Source of the DNA: Choanephora cucurbitarum | Lineage: Eukaryota; Mucoromycota; Mucoromycetes; Mucorales; Choanephoraceae | Length of the DNA: 26,654 nt | Direction: 5' to 3' | Assembly: GCA_025331435.1 (NCBI GenBank) | Contig: JAIWNI010000196.1 | Span: 1-26,654, forward strand | Shown: positions 10,234 to 17,801 of the stretch, in pieces | Position numbering within the stretch: the first letter of the stretch is position 1 | Layout of the letters: each line of letters starts with the position of its first letter | Notes under the pieces: model-generated | The model's input: the letters and a program-made list of their open reading frames with translations, nothing else | Told to the model about the DNA's origin: nothing | The model's database searches: none | Position numbers and translations under genes: made by a program

Positions 10234-10342
10234 TTCAACAACGAAGCGGGCAAACCTTAGTGAAGATCGATAAAATTTACCATAGCGCAGCGAAGGTCAA
10301 AATTTTATCACCGCAACGGCGGTTTGACTTGAAACAGGCTTG
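10234..10342 (+). other. Helitron 1 3' terminal region with hairpins
   Basis: This is noncoding. A hairpin with perfect 10-bp arms GATAAAATTT/AAATTTTATC (10269-10278 and 10300-10309) encloses a GC-rich loop with 'GCGCAGCGAAGG'. Next comes the short hairpin ACCGC-AACG-GCGGT (10310-10323), then 19 nt to the terminus CTTG (10339-10342). In Helitrons a 3' hairpin just before the end serves as the terminator of rolling-circle transfer. Confidence 0.65.
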
Positions 10343-10441
10343 TTACATATAATCTTGCTGCCTAACTGCTCCGTTATGTCTCTTTGATTCTCTTTTACAA
10401 GTCACTGCAAAAAGTATCCTTTGTCCTGTGACACTGTAACA
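10343..10441 (+). repeat. LTR A, right part
   Basis: This matches 10991-11080 of LTR B and continues exactly where LTR A stopped at 2502. It ends CCTGTGACACTGTAACA, against CCTGTAACA in LTR B, an 8-nt difference that looks like slippage between TGT copies. Only 8 bp (10442-10449) separate its GTAACA end from the TGTTAC start of LTR B. Confidence 0.8.
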
Positions 10442-10449
10442 ACACCCAT

Positions 10450-11080
10450 TGTTACGCACAGGAATTTTCCTAGTACTCAATTATTTTCTGACTTCTTTTC
10501 GCTGCTTTGAATCCAACTCTGTATTTCCTAATTGGTATTCAACTCATTTGACAGCTCCTCTTGATCTTTTATTACACAACAAATTATTAGAATCCTTCTC
10601 TAACTTTCCATTCATAATGATTAGAACTTTTGAACATGTATTAATAATCCATTATATGATGACTCATTAACTTGATTGTTTAAATTATTAGTTCGCAAGT
10701 CCAACATGACTTCTTATAAAATAGTATATAAACTCTTTAACATTTCTTAATCAATAAACTTAACTATCATTTAACTATCATTTATCTATCTTAACTATTA
10801 TCTCTCTTATTTACTTTACACTTGGTTGTAGTTTGACACATATTCACTACCTAAATCCACTTATTTGATTAGTTCCCTTGATACTTATTACAGATCATTG
10901 TATTCTCTCATTACATCTCTTCTTTACATTTCTTTACTCTTTCATCTTACTTTACTTTACGGTTCGTTACCTAAACAACGTGGTGCTCATTACATATAAC
11001 CTTGCTGCCTGATTGCTCTGTTATATCTCTTTGATTCTCTTTTACAAGTTACTGCAAAAACTATCCTTTGTCCTGTAACA
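10450..11080 (+). repeat. LTR B, 5' LTR of the second Ty3/gypsy element
   Basis: This is a 631-bp LTR. It starts TGTTACGCACAGG and ends TCCTGTAACA, so its tips form the inverted TGTTAC/GTAACA pair typical of LTRs. It carries TATATAAA at 10725-10732 and AATAAA at 10753-10758, both also present in LTR A. It lies just before a primer-binding site and gag, which fixes it as the 5' LTR. No matching 3' LTR is seen after the integrase. A 14-nt copy of the primer-binding site sequence (TGGTGCTCATTACA, 10981-10994) lies inside it. Confidence 0.85.
10725..10758 (+). promoter_or_regulatory. LTR promoter TATA box and polyadenylation signal
   Basis: TATATAAA (10725-10732) is followed 20 nt later by AATAAA (10753-10758). 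The same pair is conserved in LTR A at 2249-2282. In an LTR this order would place transcription start and the R region just downstream. It is inferred from motifs only. Confidence 0.5.
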
Positions 11081-11084
11081 TATT

Positions 11085-11100
11085 TGGTGCTCATTACAGG
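11085..11100 (+). promoter_or_regulatory. Primer-binding site of the second Ty3 element
   Basis: TGGTGCTCATTACAGG lies 4 nt after the LTR B end. Ty3-type elements prime minus-strand synthesis with a tRNA 3' end, and the TGG start fits pairing to the CCA tail. I cannot name the tRNA from the window. Confidence 0.6.
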
Positions 11101-11142
11101 GGTTCCCTTATTCAAATCTACAAATCTCTTTACTGTTTCTCT

Positions 11143-11280
11143 TTCTGGTTTACTCTTTGGTTAAATCTCTCTTTGGTTTATTACTCTCTGGTTTATTACT
11201 CTCTGGTCTATTACTCTCTGGTTTATTACTCTCTGGTTTATTACTCTCTGGTTTTCTCTCTTTTGGTTTATTTCTCTCTA
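11143..11280 (+). repeat. 15-nt tandem repeats in the gag leader
   Basis: About five near-perfect copies of a 15-nt unit (TCTCTGGTTTATTAC) cover 11170-11244, with degenerate copies on both sides. They lie in the untranslated leader between the primer-binding site and the gag ATG at 11314. One frame reads as repeated 'YYSLV', but this is a by-product of the repeat and no conserved protein is implied. The role is unknown. Confidence 0.85.
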
Positions 11281-11313
11281 TATTTCTGAACTTACTGTGT
11301 TGGTTACTTTACT

Positions 11314-12531
11314 ATGACTTCTACTACTGATGCTAACGCTTACTCTGGCTTCCGTCCTCGTCTCATTGAATTCCATGGCTATGAAGGCGAAGACTTCAGA
11401 CACTTCAGACACACTCTGGACACGTTCTTCTCTATCTGTGGTATCAACTCTGCTTCTCGCAAGTTAACTATCTTGGTCTCTCAACTTCGTCGAGCTGCTG
11501 CTATCTTCTATTCAAGATATCTCAAGACTGTCAAGGCTGGCACCTCTGAGGCTACACCTACTTATGATGAAGTTATTAATGTATTACAAGAAAAATACAT
11601 TACTCCCGCTTTGGTCCAGCGCTTTGAACTCGCTTTCAATGATATGGTGCAAGGTCAAAATGAATCTCCTCAATTATTTCTGTCAAGACTCTATGAAGCT
11701 GCTGAACTCGCTGAAATAGATGATGACAATATGATTCATAGTCGCTTCCGTGCTGGTCTTCTTCGTCCCATTCGTGTTTTCTGTATTGAATGCTCTTCCA
11801 AGACTTTTGAAGATTGGGTTAACCATGCTGATGGTTGGTGGAATGCACATAAGCCAATTGATGTTAACTTGGTTGATAATCCTTTTGTCACTTCTGGTTC
11901 TACTTCTAATGATGCCTCTCCCTTTGAATCTCTGTCTTATCCTAACATGGAAGGTCAAGTCTACAAGAATCTGAAGGCTACTTTGGCTGCAGGTAATGGT
12001 GGTTTTGGTCGTAAGAGGATGCCAGTTCACGAAGGAAAGGTAGCGAGCCGCGGGGGTGTAAACGCCGTTGATTCGGAAGTTGAGCAGCTTGCTGCCCGAT
12101 TAAAGAATCTGGAATTGCACTACGTGGGGCAGCTGACCGATCCTGAAGGAGCGAGATCTGTTACTTTTAAATATAACTATAACCGTTCTCAAGATACACT
12201 TGAAGCAGACATAAGAAACCTCATCCGTGACGCTGTCAAGAAGGAATTGCAAGCTTCTACTTCCCATCAACAAGGACGCTTCTCTCAAGACCGTTATGAT
12301 GATGCTCGTGGTCCTGATGGTTACAGACAAAGACATAACAACCGTCGCCGCTACAATGGTAACTTCAACCAACCCTCTTACAATGGCTACCAAGACAGTT
12401 CTAGACGGCCCGACTACTATGACAACGACTATGCTAGTCCTGGTGAAGGTTACTACCCTAATATGCGCAACTCTCAACGTGCTCCTGATGCGTCTAGTAA
12501 CAACAAGAATGGTGCTGGTTCAAAAAACTAG
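11314..12531 (+). CDS. gag: Ty3/gypsy Gag (capsid) protein
   Basis: An intact 405-residue ORF starts at ATG 11314, the first ATG of the frame after the leader. Gag builds the virus-like particle in which reverse transcription occurs. Residues ~20-170 have the usual capsid pattern ('FHGYEGEDFRHFRHTLDTFF', 'LTILVSQLRRAAAIFYSRYL', 'LFLSRLYEAAELAEI'). The C-terminus (about residues 320-400) is rich in Arg, Asn, Tyr, Asp and Gly, which would suit RNA binding. No CCHC zinc knuckle lies inside the ORF. A decayed one may follow the TAG stop (12542-12587). The protease ORF follows in the same frame after a second stop. The assignment rests on position and pattern. Confidence 0.85.
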   Translation: MTSTTDANAYSGFRPRLIEFHGYEGEDFRHFRHTLDTFFSICGINSASRKLTILVSQLRRAAAIFYSRYLKTVKAGTSEATPTYDEVINVLQEKYITPALVQRFELAFNDMVQGQNESPQLFLSRLYEAAELAEIDDDNMIHSRFRAGLLRPIRVFCIECSSKTFEDWVNHADGWWNAHKPIDVNLVDNPFVTSGSTSNDASPFESLSYPNMEGQVYKNLKATLAAGNGGFGRKRMPVHEGKVASRGGVNAVDSEVEQLAARLKNLELHYVGQLTDPEGARSVTFKYNYNRSQDTLEADIRNLIRDAVKKELQASTSHQQGRFSQDRYDDARGPDGYRQRHNNRRRYNGNFNQPSYNGYQDSSRRPDYYDNDYASPGEGYYPNMRNSQRAPDASSNNKNGAGSKN

Positions 12532-12541
12532 ATCGGGCAAT

Positions 12542-12587
12542 TGCACACTCTGATAATGGTCAATTGCCTATGAACCCTTATTGCTGA
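12542..12587 (+). pseudogene. Possible vestigial CCHC zinc knuckle after gag stop
   Basis: Just past the gag TAG, one frame gives 'NCTL' and, one base shifted, 'DNGQLPMNPYC'. Together these resemble the C-x2-C-x4-H-x4-C pattern of Gag zinc knuckles, with the second Cys disrupted at the shift and His replaced by Gln. If so, the original Gag was longer. The evidence is thin. Confidence 0.3.
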
Positions 12588-12600
12588 CTCATCTACTTTA

Positions 12601-13989
12601 ATGGTCAAAGACGCCAAGCCCAAACGTATCTCTAAACCAGCAAAAGGCAAGGAAAAGGTTGATGATGTGAAACGTGGTATCACTCAAACTACACAAAACT
12701 CATATTTTCAAATTCAAGTCCCTCAGGGTCCTTCTCATATTACGAGCGCCGCTCCTTATATTGCTATTGATGAACCTATGATGGATGTACAATCTTCTCT
12801 ACCATCTACTCAAGTTCCTTCTGTTAAAACCACCTCTCTTGCAAAGCGCTCAAAAGCTACTTCTGTTCCTGATGCTACCCTGAATTATGACATTGTGGAA
12901 GACGTCTTAAAGTCCAAAGCCAATATCGATGTCGGTGATTTACTTGTTGCTTCTCCTCGGTTAAAACGTCAATTCCTTAAAGCGTGCCGCTTGAAAGGTA
13001 AACGTGTTGTAACATTCTCTGAACCTTCTTTTACATCCACTCCGGCTAAACTGGCTTTCATTGGCAAGAACTCTGAACCTGATACTACTGCTATGTACTC
13101 TGACTTCTTATCAAAGGACAAAAGATACCTGTCATTGTTGATACTGGAGCTTGCAAGAACGTGTATGTCTAAAGAACTGGCTGACAAACTTTCTCTTGAC
13201 ATTGATGCACCTTCTACTACTGTGTTTACTATGGGTAACGGTGTGAAACAACCTGCTCTCGGTCTTATCTATGATGTTCCTATTAGCGCTGGTGGTCAAG
13301 TCACTATCCCAGCCACTGTTGAAGTGTTACCTACTTTACCTTCACATCTGCTAATCGGCACTGACTTTATGGCGAAAGGACATGCTCGTATCAGTTTAGA
13401 AACAAACACTCTCAAGCTACGCTACAAGAATTCCAAGGCTGAAGTACCTGTTGCTTATGTACGCAAGACTAAGGAAGGCAAAACTATTAAACCTTCTCCT
13501 CCCGTTATCTCAGCTGATGAATTTACTTACTCTTTGGAAGGTTCTAAGAAAAAGACTCCTACTCCTAGACCTGACTCCGATGACTCTGACTCTGATTCTG
13601 ATGAAGAAGACTTAGCTTCTGATGATGATGATGTACACTATGAAAATGATGATGCTATTCCAAACTCTGATGACTCTGATTCTGATTATGATCAATCTCT
13701 TAATACGATGAATCTTACGGTTGAACAATCTCCTGGTTCTATGTACAAGACTCCTGCTGCTATATCTATCACTAAGATACAAGGTGATGATAATGACTAC
13801 ACTCTCATGACAACTGAAGATATCTCTATTGGTCCTCGTACTGTCCATACTACGTCGTTATCAAGCTACTATCATTTCTTTGCTCAAGATATTCCTACTA
13901 CAAAGTACTATTTCACTCCTATGGTATCAGGAAGACTTCTTGAATGCACATGCTGGAATCTCATTTTATATTCATGTTGGTTTTGTTGA
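12601..13989 (+). CDS. Ty3/gypsy linker plus aspartic protease ORF, catalytic motif out of frame
   Basis: The ORF starts at ATG 12601 and has 462 codons. Residues ~1-165 are a basic, unrecognised linker. Residues ~175-285 match a retroelement aspartic protease in its flap and C-terminal motifs ('FTMGNGVKQPALGLIYDVPI', 'HLLIGTDFM'), the enzyme that would cut the polyprotein. The active-site segment reads 'LSLLILELART' in this frame. The true motif 'VIVDTGACKNV' is present in frame 3 (DTGA at 13140-13151), between two compensating shifts near 13121 and 13162. An Asp/Ser-rich acidic stretch follows (13570-13690). From about 13925 the coding continues in frame 2 into reverse transcriptase, so the last ~20 residues are not native. 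As read, the protease is inactive. Confidence 0.75.
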   Translation: MVKDAKPKRISKPAKGKEKVDDVKRGITQTTQNSYFQIQVPQGPSHITSAAPYIAIDEPMMDVQSSLPSTQVPSVKTTSLAKRSKATSVPDATLNYDIVEDVLKSKANIDVGDLLVASPRLKRQFLKACRLKGKRVVTFSEPSFTSTPAKLAFIGKNSEPDTTAMYSDFLSKDKRYLSLLILELARTCMSKELADKLSLDIDAPSTTVFTMGNGVKQPALGLIYDVPISAGGQVTIPATVEVLPTLPSHLLIGTDFMAKGHARISLETNTLKLRYKNSKAEVPVAYVRKTKEGKTIKPSPPVISADEFTYSLEGSKKKTPTPRPDSDDSDSDSDEEDLASDDDDVHYENDDAIPNSDDSDSDYDQSLNTMNLTVEQSPGSMYKTPAAISITKIQGDDNDYTLMTTEDISIGPRTVHTTSLSSYYHFFAQDIPTTKYYFTPMVSGRLLECTCWNLILYSCWFC

Positions 13990-15658
13990 CGTTGACTTTT
14001 GTATCCGTAACAACTCTGACACTGATCTCATCATTGAGAAATCTTTGATGCTTGGAATCCTCGAATGCTATCGAAAAATTGATTGTCAAGACTTTATTTC
14101 GTATAACATTCCTGATTCTATGGAAACTCATGTTACTTCACATATGAACGCTACTAGCCTTATGCTTCATGATGTTGATATTCCATCTTCTTTGGATGAT
14201 GAACAAGAGCTAGATCCTGATTTGCGAAAGCTGATCAATATCGAAGGGACGCCTGAACCCATGAGGTCAAGGTTTCTTAAGTTGTTGAATCGGTATCGTA
14301 ATATCTTTGATTGGCACAATGATAGTATGGGTGAATCTACTATCTCTACTCATGAAATCCGACTCCAACCTGGTTCTGTTCCCAAGAAAGTAAGACCTTA
14401 CCGCTTATCTCCTCAAGAAAGTGAATCTCTCAAGAAAGAACTAGACAAGATGCTTAAACTTGGTATTATCTCTGAAACTAAATACTCTGACTGGGCAAGT
14501 CCTATTATCATGATCCCCAAGAAAGACAAAACTTATCGTTTAGTAGTTGACTATCGATATCTTAACTCGTGTACGATTCGCTTATCTCAAAATCTTCCTC
14601 GAATTGATGATCTGATTGATACTCTTGGAAAAGCAAACCTATTCTCTCAAGTTGATATGCGTGCTGGTTTCCATCAAATGCCTCTGGATCGATCCTCACG
14701 TCACTTGACAAATTTTGTATGCAAGTTTGGTAGCTACTCATATAATCGATTGCCAATGGGATTAGTCAATGCTCCCAGCGATTTTATGAAAATGGTTGAA
14801 ATCTGTTTCCACTCTCTCTTAAACAAATGTGTGATTGCTTACTTGGATGATGTTACTACTTATACTTCTGGTACTGCTGAAGATCATTTGGTTGCTATTG
14901 CCAAAACCTTTGAATGTTGTGAAAAAGGTGGTCTCAAACTCAATCCTGCAAAATGTTCCTTCTTTGCTGATAGAATCAACTTTCTCGGATATGTTATTTC
15001 ATCCAAAGGTGTTGAACAAAGCACATCTATCACTGACAAGATTACCTCTTATCCTGTACCTACTCTCAAGAAACAAGTCAAGAGTTTTGTATCTCTAGCT
15101 TCTTACTATCGGCGCTTCATTGAAAACTTTGCCAAGATTTCTCGTCCTTTACATGATCTCACAAAGGATAACATGCCCGAAAAAGTTGAATGGTCTGATA
15201 AAGCAAACGAATCGTTCCATCTGCTTAAACAAAAACTGGTAGAAGCTCCTGTTCTCTTGATTCCTGACTTTGACAAACCGTTCTATATCTTATGTGATGC
15301 CTCTATTGATGGTCTTGGAAGTATTCTCTCACAAAAAGATGATGAAGGCTATGAACATCCGGTTATCTATGCAAGTCGCTCTACTACTAAAGGTGAACGC
15401 AACTATGGTATAAGCAAATTAGAACTCTGTGCTGTTGTCTGGTCACTCAAGATATTTAGACCTTACGTTCTCGGTAATAAGTGCACTGTCACAGTCATCA
15501 GTGATCATGCTGCCTTAAACGGATTACTCAAAACAAAGAACCCTTCTGGTATTATTGCACGTTGGTTACAAGCTATCGCCGAATATGACTTCAAGATTGA
15601 ATACCGACCTGGCAAGAAACACAATGGACCTGACTTCTTGTCTCGTCTTGGCTATTAA
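13925..15658 (+). CDS. pol: Ty3/gypsy reverse transcriptase and RNase H
   Basis: Coding enters frame 2 from the protease ORF at about 13925 by a +1 shift, either programmed or a mutation; there is no obvious start codon. After a ~150-residue connector, reverse transcriptase has 'FSQVDMRAGFHQ' (Asp codon 14654-14656), 'LPMGLVNAPSDF' and the catalytic 'YLDD' (14840-14851), so all three metal-binding Asp are kept. RNase H follows with Asp in 'LCDAS' (15296), Glu in 'KLELC' (15422), Asp in 'ISDHAAL' (15503) and Asp in 'GPDFLSR' (15632). The frame is open to TAA 15656-15658, right after 'LSRLGY'. These enzymes copy the element RNA to DNA and remove the RNA. The two domains look intact; expression would need the upstream shift. 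Confidence 0.9.
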   Translation, partial: YQEDFLNAHAGISFYIHVGFVDVDFCIRNNSDTDLIIEKSLMLGILECYRKIDCQDFISYNIPDSMETHVTSHMNATSLMLHDVDIPSSLDDEQELDPDLRKLINIEGTPEPMRSRFLKLLNRYRNIFDWHNDSMGESTISTHEIRLQPGSVPKKVRPYRLSPQESESLKKELDKMLKLGIISETKYSDWASPIIMIPKKDKTYRLVVDYRYLNSCTIRLSQNLPRIDDLIDTLGKANLFSQVDMRAGFHQMPLDRSSRHLTNFVCKFGSYSYNRLPMGLVNAPSDFMKMVEICFHSLLNKCVIAYLDDVTTYTSGTAEDHLVAIAKTFECCEKGGLKLNPAKCSFFADRINFLGYVISSKGVEQSTSITDKITSYPVPTLKKQVKSFVSLASYYRRFIENFAKISRPLHDLTKDNMPEKVEWSDKANESFHLLKQKLVEAPVLLIPDFDKPFYILCDASIDGLGSILSQKDDEGYEHPVIYASRSTTKGERNYGISKLELCAVVWSLKIFRPYVLGNKCTVTVISDHAALNGLLKTKNPSGIIARWLQAIAEYDFKIEYRPGKKHNGPDFLSRLGY

Positions 15659-16075
15659 TATATTATATATTGTTTCCGACCAAATCCGCTAACGTCGTTA
15701 AACTTTGTCGTTGAAGACCAGTAATCTGCTAAAGTCGTTAAACTTTGTCAATGATCGACCCACTTCGCAAACGTCGCTTAAACTTTGTCGTCATCTGACC
15801 AGTGGAAGTGATGTCGTTAGAAGCTCTTACTAGACCAAGCTGTGTTGAAGTCTCTAAAAGCTCATTGTTACTGATTACTCATGGAAAAGCCAAAAACAAT
15901 TCAAAATCCTACAAAAGACTCGGAAAAACAATCTCAAACCTGAAAACAATATATTACTCATTATTGTTGTAACAAAATTTTTGCCAATATCCAAAAATAA
16001 ACCCATTTTGCCTAAAACGTCTAAATGCAATAACTGTTTGACCTGTCTGTAATTCAATACAATATTACCTATCAA
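15659..16075 (+). other. Noncoding spacer between RNase H and integrase
   Basis: About 420 nt with stops in all frames lies where Ty3 pol normally runs on into integrase. It opens with three ~38-41-nt imperfect repeats and a degenerate fourth (15678-15835). The rest is AT-rich with no recognisable protein. It could be an insertion or a decayed linker. Confidence 0.7.
15678..15835 (+). repeat. ~40-nt imperfect tandem repeats
   Basis: Units start at 15678, 15716, 15757 and 15797, each with GACC and then a core like CTAACGTCGTTAAACTTTGTC; the fourth is degenerate. They lie right after the RNase H stop. No match to another part of the window was noticed. Confidence 0.8.
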
Positions 16076-17418
16076 TTGCCCTATTTTTACTATCATGGAA
16101 GAAACTACTATTACTTTGCTTTGCTCAAGAACTATCTGACTACTATGGAATATCCTCCTAATATTACTAAAGGGGAAGAAGCTTATCTATCAAGAAGAAT
16201 TCGTACAAGTTTATCGTCCACAATAATACTTTGTATCGATTTAATCCTGAAATCAACTCTGGTCTGAAGAAAGTGCTATCTCCGAAAGAGGCAAAGGAAG
16301 CAATTATTATGTATCATCATCATCCTTTGGGAGGTCACTTTGCTTACTCAAACACTTTACACAAGATATCTCAAAAGTACTACTGGGATAACATGTCAAG
16401 ATCTATCATGGAATTCATCAAGGAATGTCCTCAATGTCAACTACAAGGAAACAAGATTAAATCCGAAAGGTTACACCCGATTCCCGTTTCAAGTCCTGCT
16501 AAACCCTTTGACCGTGTATCCATTGACGTCAAACATGTGTCTACTTCCCGCATTGGATCAAGATATATTATTGTTGGTATTGACTATCTGACGAAATATG
16601 TCGAGGCTAGAGCCCTTCAATTCCAGACTACTTCCGATATTGCCTTATTTATCTATGAAGACATCATCTGCAGACATGGTTGCCCACGTTATATCCACAC
16701 TGACAACGGAAAACCTATGATCTCAGAGTTAATCAAGCATGTGTGTCGACAGTACAATATCATACACAAGACAATAACTCCTTACAACAGTCAAAGTCAA
16801 GGTCTAGTCGAAAGGTTCAACCGCATTATTGATCAAGTACTTCAACGAAGAGATCCATCTCAAAAGAAAGACTGGGATATGTACCTTCAAGCTACACTCT
16901 TTGCCTACAGAACCATCAAACAAGAAAGTACAAAGTTTTCTCCTTTCTACATAATGTAGGGGTATGAACCATCCACTCCATTTGACAACAACCATCGGTT
17001 ATAATATCCAAAAGAAGCAAGTTTTGAATTCGAATTGACAACTCGTACCTCATTACAAATCCTATATCTTACTCGGATTCGTGAACAAGCTATCAAGAAT
17101 ATTGAAATTTCTCAAAGAAACCAAATCAAAAGAATTGACAAGACCCTACTGGAAACGACTAGAACACTCAAACCACCATTCAAAATAGGTGACCGTGTCC
17201 TCCTATACAAAGACTATCGTTCTACCTCTTGGAGAGGGAAAATTAAGATTACTTGGGAAGGTCCTTTTGTCATTCAACAACTTTTGGGAAAATCTACTTA
17301 TCATATTAAGTCTTTGGAACCCCCTGACACTATGCTGAAACGTGTTCACGGAAACAGACTCAAGATATATATTGAAAGTCATTCAGAATGGAATCAAATT
17401 ACCAGCTCATATATTTGA
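16076..17418 (+). pseudogene. Ty3/gypsy integrase with GPY/F tail, interrupted
   Basis: The integrase head begins in frame 2 ('LKNYLTTMEYPPN') and passes to frame 1 near 16190 ('NSYKFIVHNNTLYRF'), so one frameshift is present. The zinc-binding head has the His pair near 'YHHHPLGGHF' and Cys pair 'CPQCQ'. The core has Asp in 'VSIDVKH' (16525), Asp in 'HTDNG' (16702) and Glu in 'GLVERF' (16810), with 35 residues between the last two, the classic DD35E spacing. In-frame TAG 16957-16959 and TAA 17005-17007 then cut off the tail. The tail (17035-17418) carries the GPY/F-type module ('FKIGDRVLLYKDY', 'WEGPFVI') that helps integrase fold and bind DNA. No chromodomain is seen. Catalytic residues survive but the protein would be truncated. 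Confidence 0.88.
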
Positions 17419-17801
17419 TTTCTCATTGTTCAAATTTATTTCAAAAATCTTGTGGTACCTGTCAAAAAAAATACCAAAAAAAATAAAACCAGCGTGTAGG
17501 CTTTTATTCTCGTCACTTTTTGCTTGGTTTATCTTTAGTCTGTGATTTTTTTGGGCATGACTTGTTATTTCAATGGGCTCGTCGGTGAGCTTGTGCAATG
17601 GAGAAGTTAATGCAAAAGGGGATATTTCTGAAGTGAAATGAGTAATTATGTGGTCTATTTATTATATGATTGAGTAGTAATTGGACGAGAGCTAAATATA
17701 AGTTTATTGTTGTGCAAGTGGGATATATATATATATATGATATTGATAGATAGTGTGGATGTTTGCGTGTGTTGAAAGAGGGAAAGGTAGGTCTATGTAA
17801 A
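17419..17801. other. No gene; junction between Ty3 element and Helitron 2
   Basis: This is AT-rich DNA. No polypurine tract or copy of LTR B follows the integrase, so the Ty3 element has lost its 3' end here. Two A8 runs lie near 17464-17482, and an (AT)8 microsatellite sits at 17723-17738. A clear 3' terminus for the minus-strand Helitron was not found. Confidence 0.6.

Larger units (their letters stand above)
2503..10342 (+). mobile_element. Helitron 1, nested in LTR A, itself carrying a MULE
   Basis: The borders come from LTR A. The LTR is intact up to A2502 and resumes with T at 10343, so 7,840 bp sit between an A and a T, the target Helitrons use. The 5' end reads TCTATTATATT, fitting the TC start. 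The 3' end reads ...ACAGGCTTG; the last four bases are CTTG rather than the consensus CTRR, perhaps a mutated CTAG. A hairpin with arms ACCGC and GCGGT (10310-10323) lies 19 nt before the end, slightly further in than usual. No target duplication is present, as expected for Helitrons. Inside are a Rep-helicase gene (2743-7397) and a later MULE insertion (7674-10233). Without the MULE it would be about 5.3 kb. Confidence 0.85.

Noticed and set aside
11143..11280. CRISPR-like array
   Set aside because: Units are contiguous with no spacers, and the context is a eukaryotic retroelement leader.
11068..11289. Small ORF with repeated YYSLV
   Set aside because: It is produced by the 15-nt leader repeat and has no link to gag and no known domain.
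17489..17492. CCAG as the 3' end (CTGG on the minus strand) of Helitron 2
   Set aside because: It fits the CTRR-T rule, but no hairpin precedes it and such tetramers are frequent by chance.
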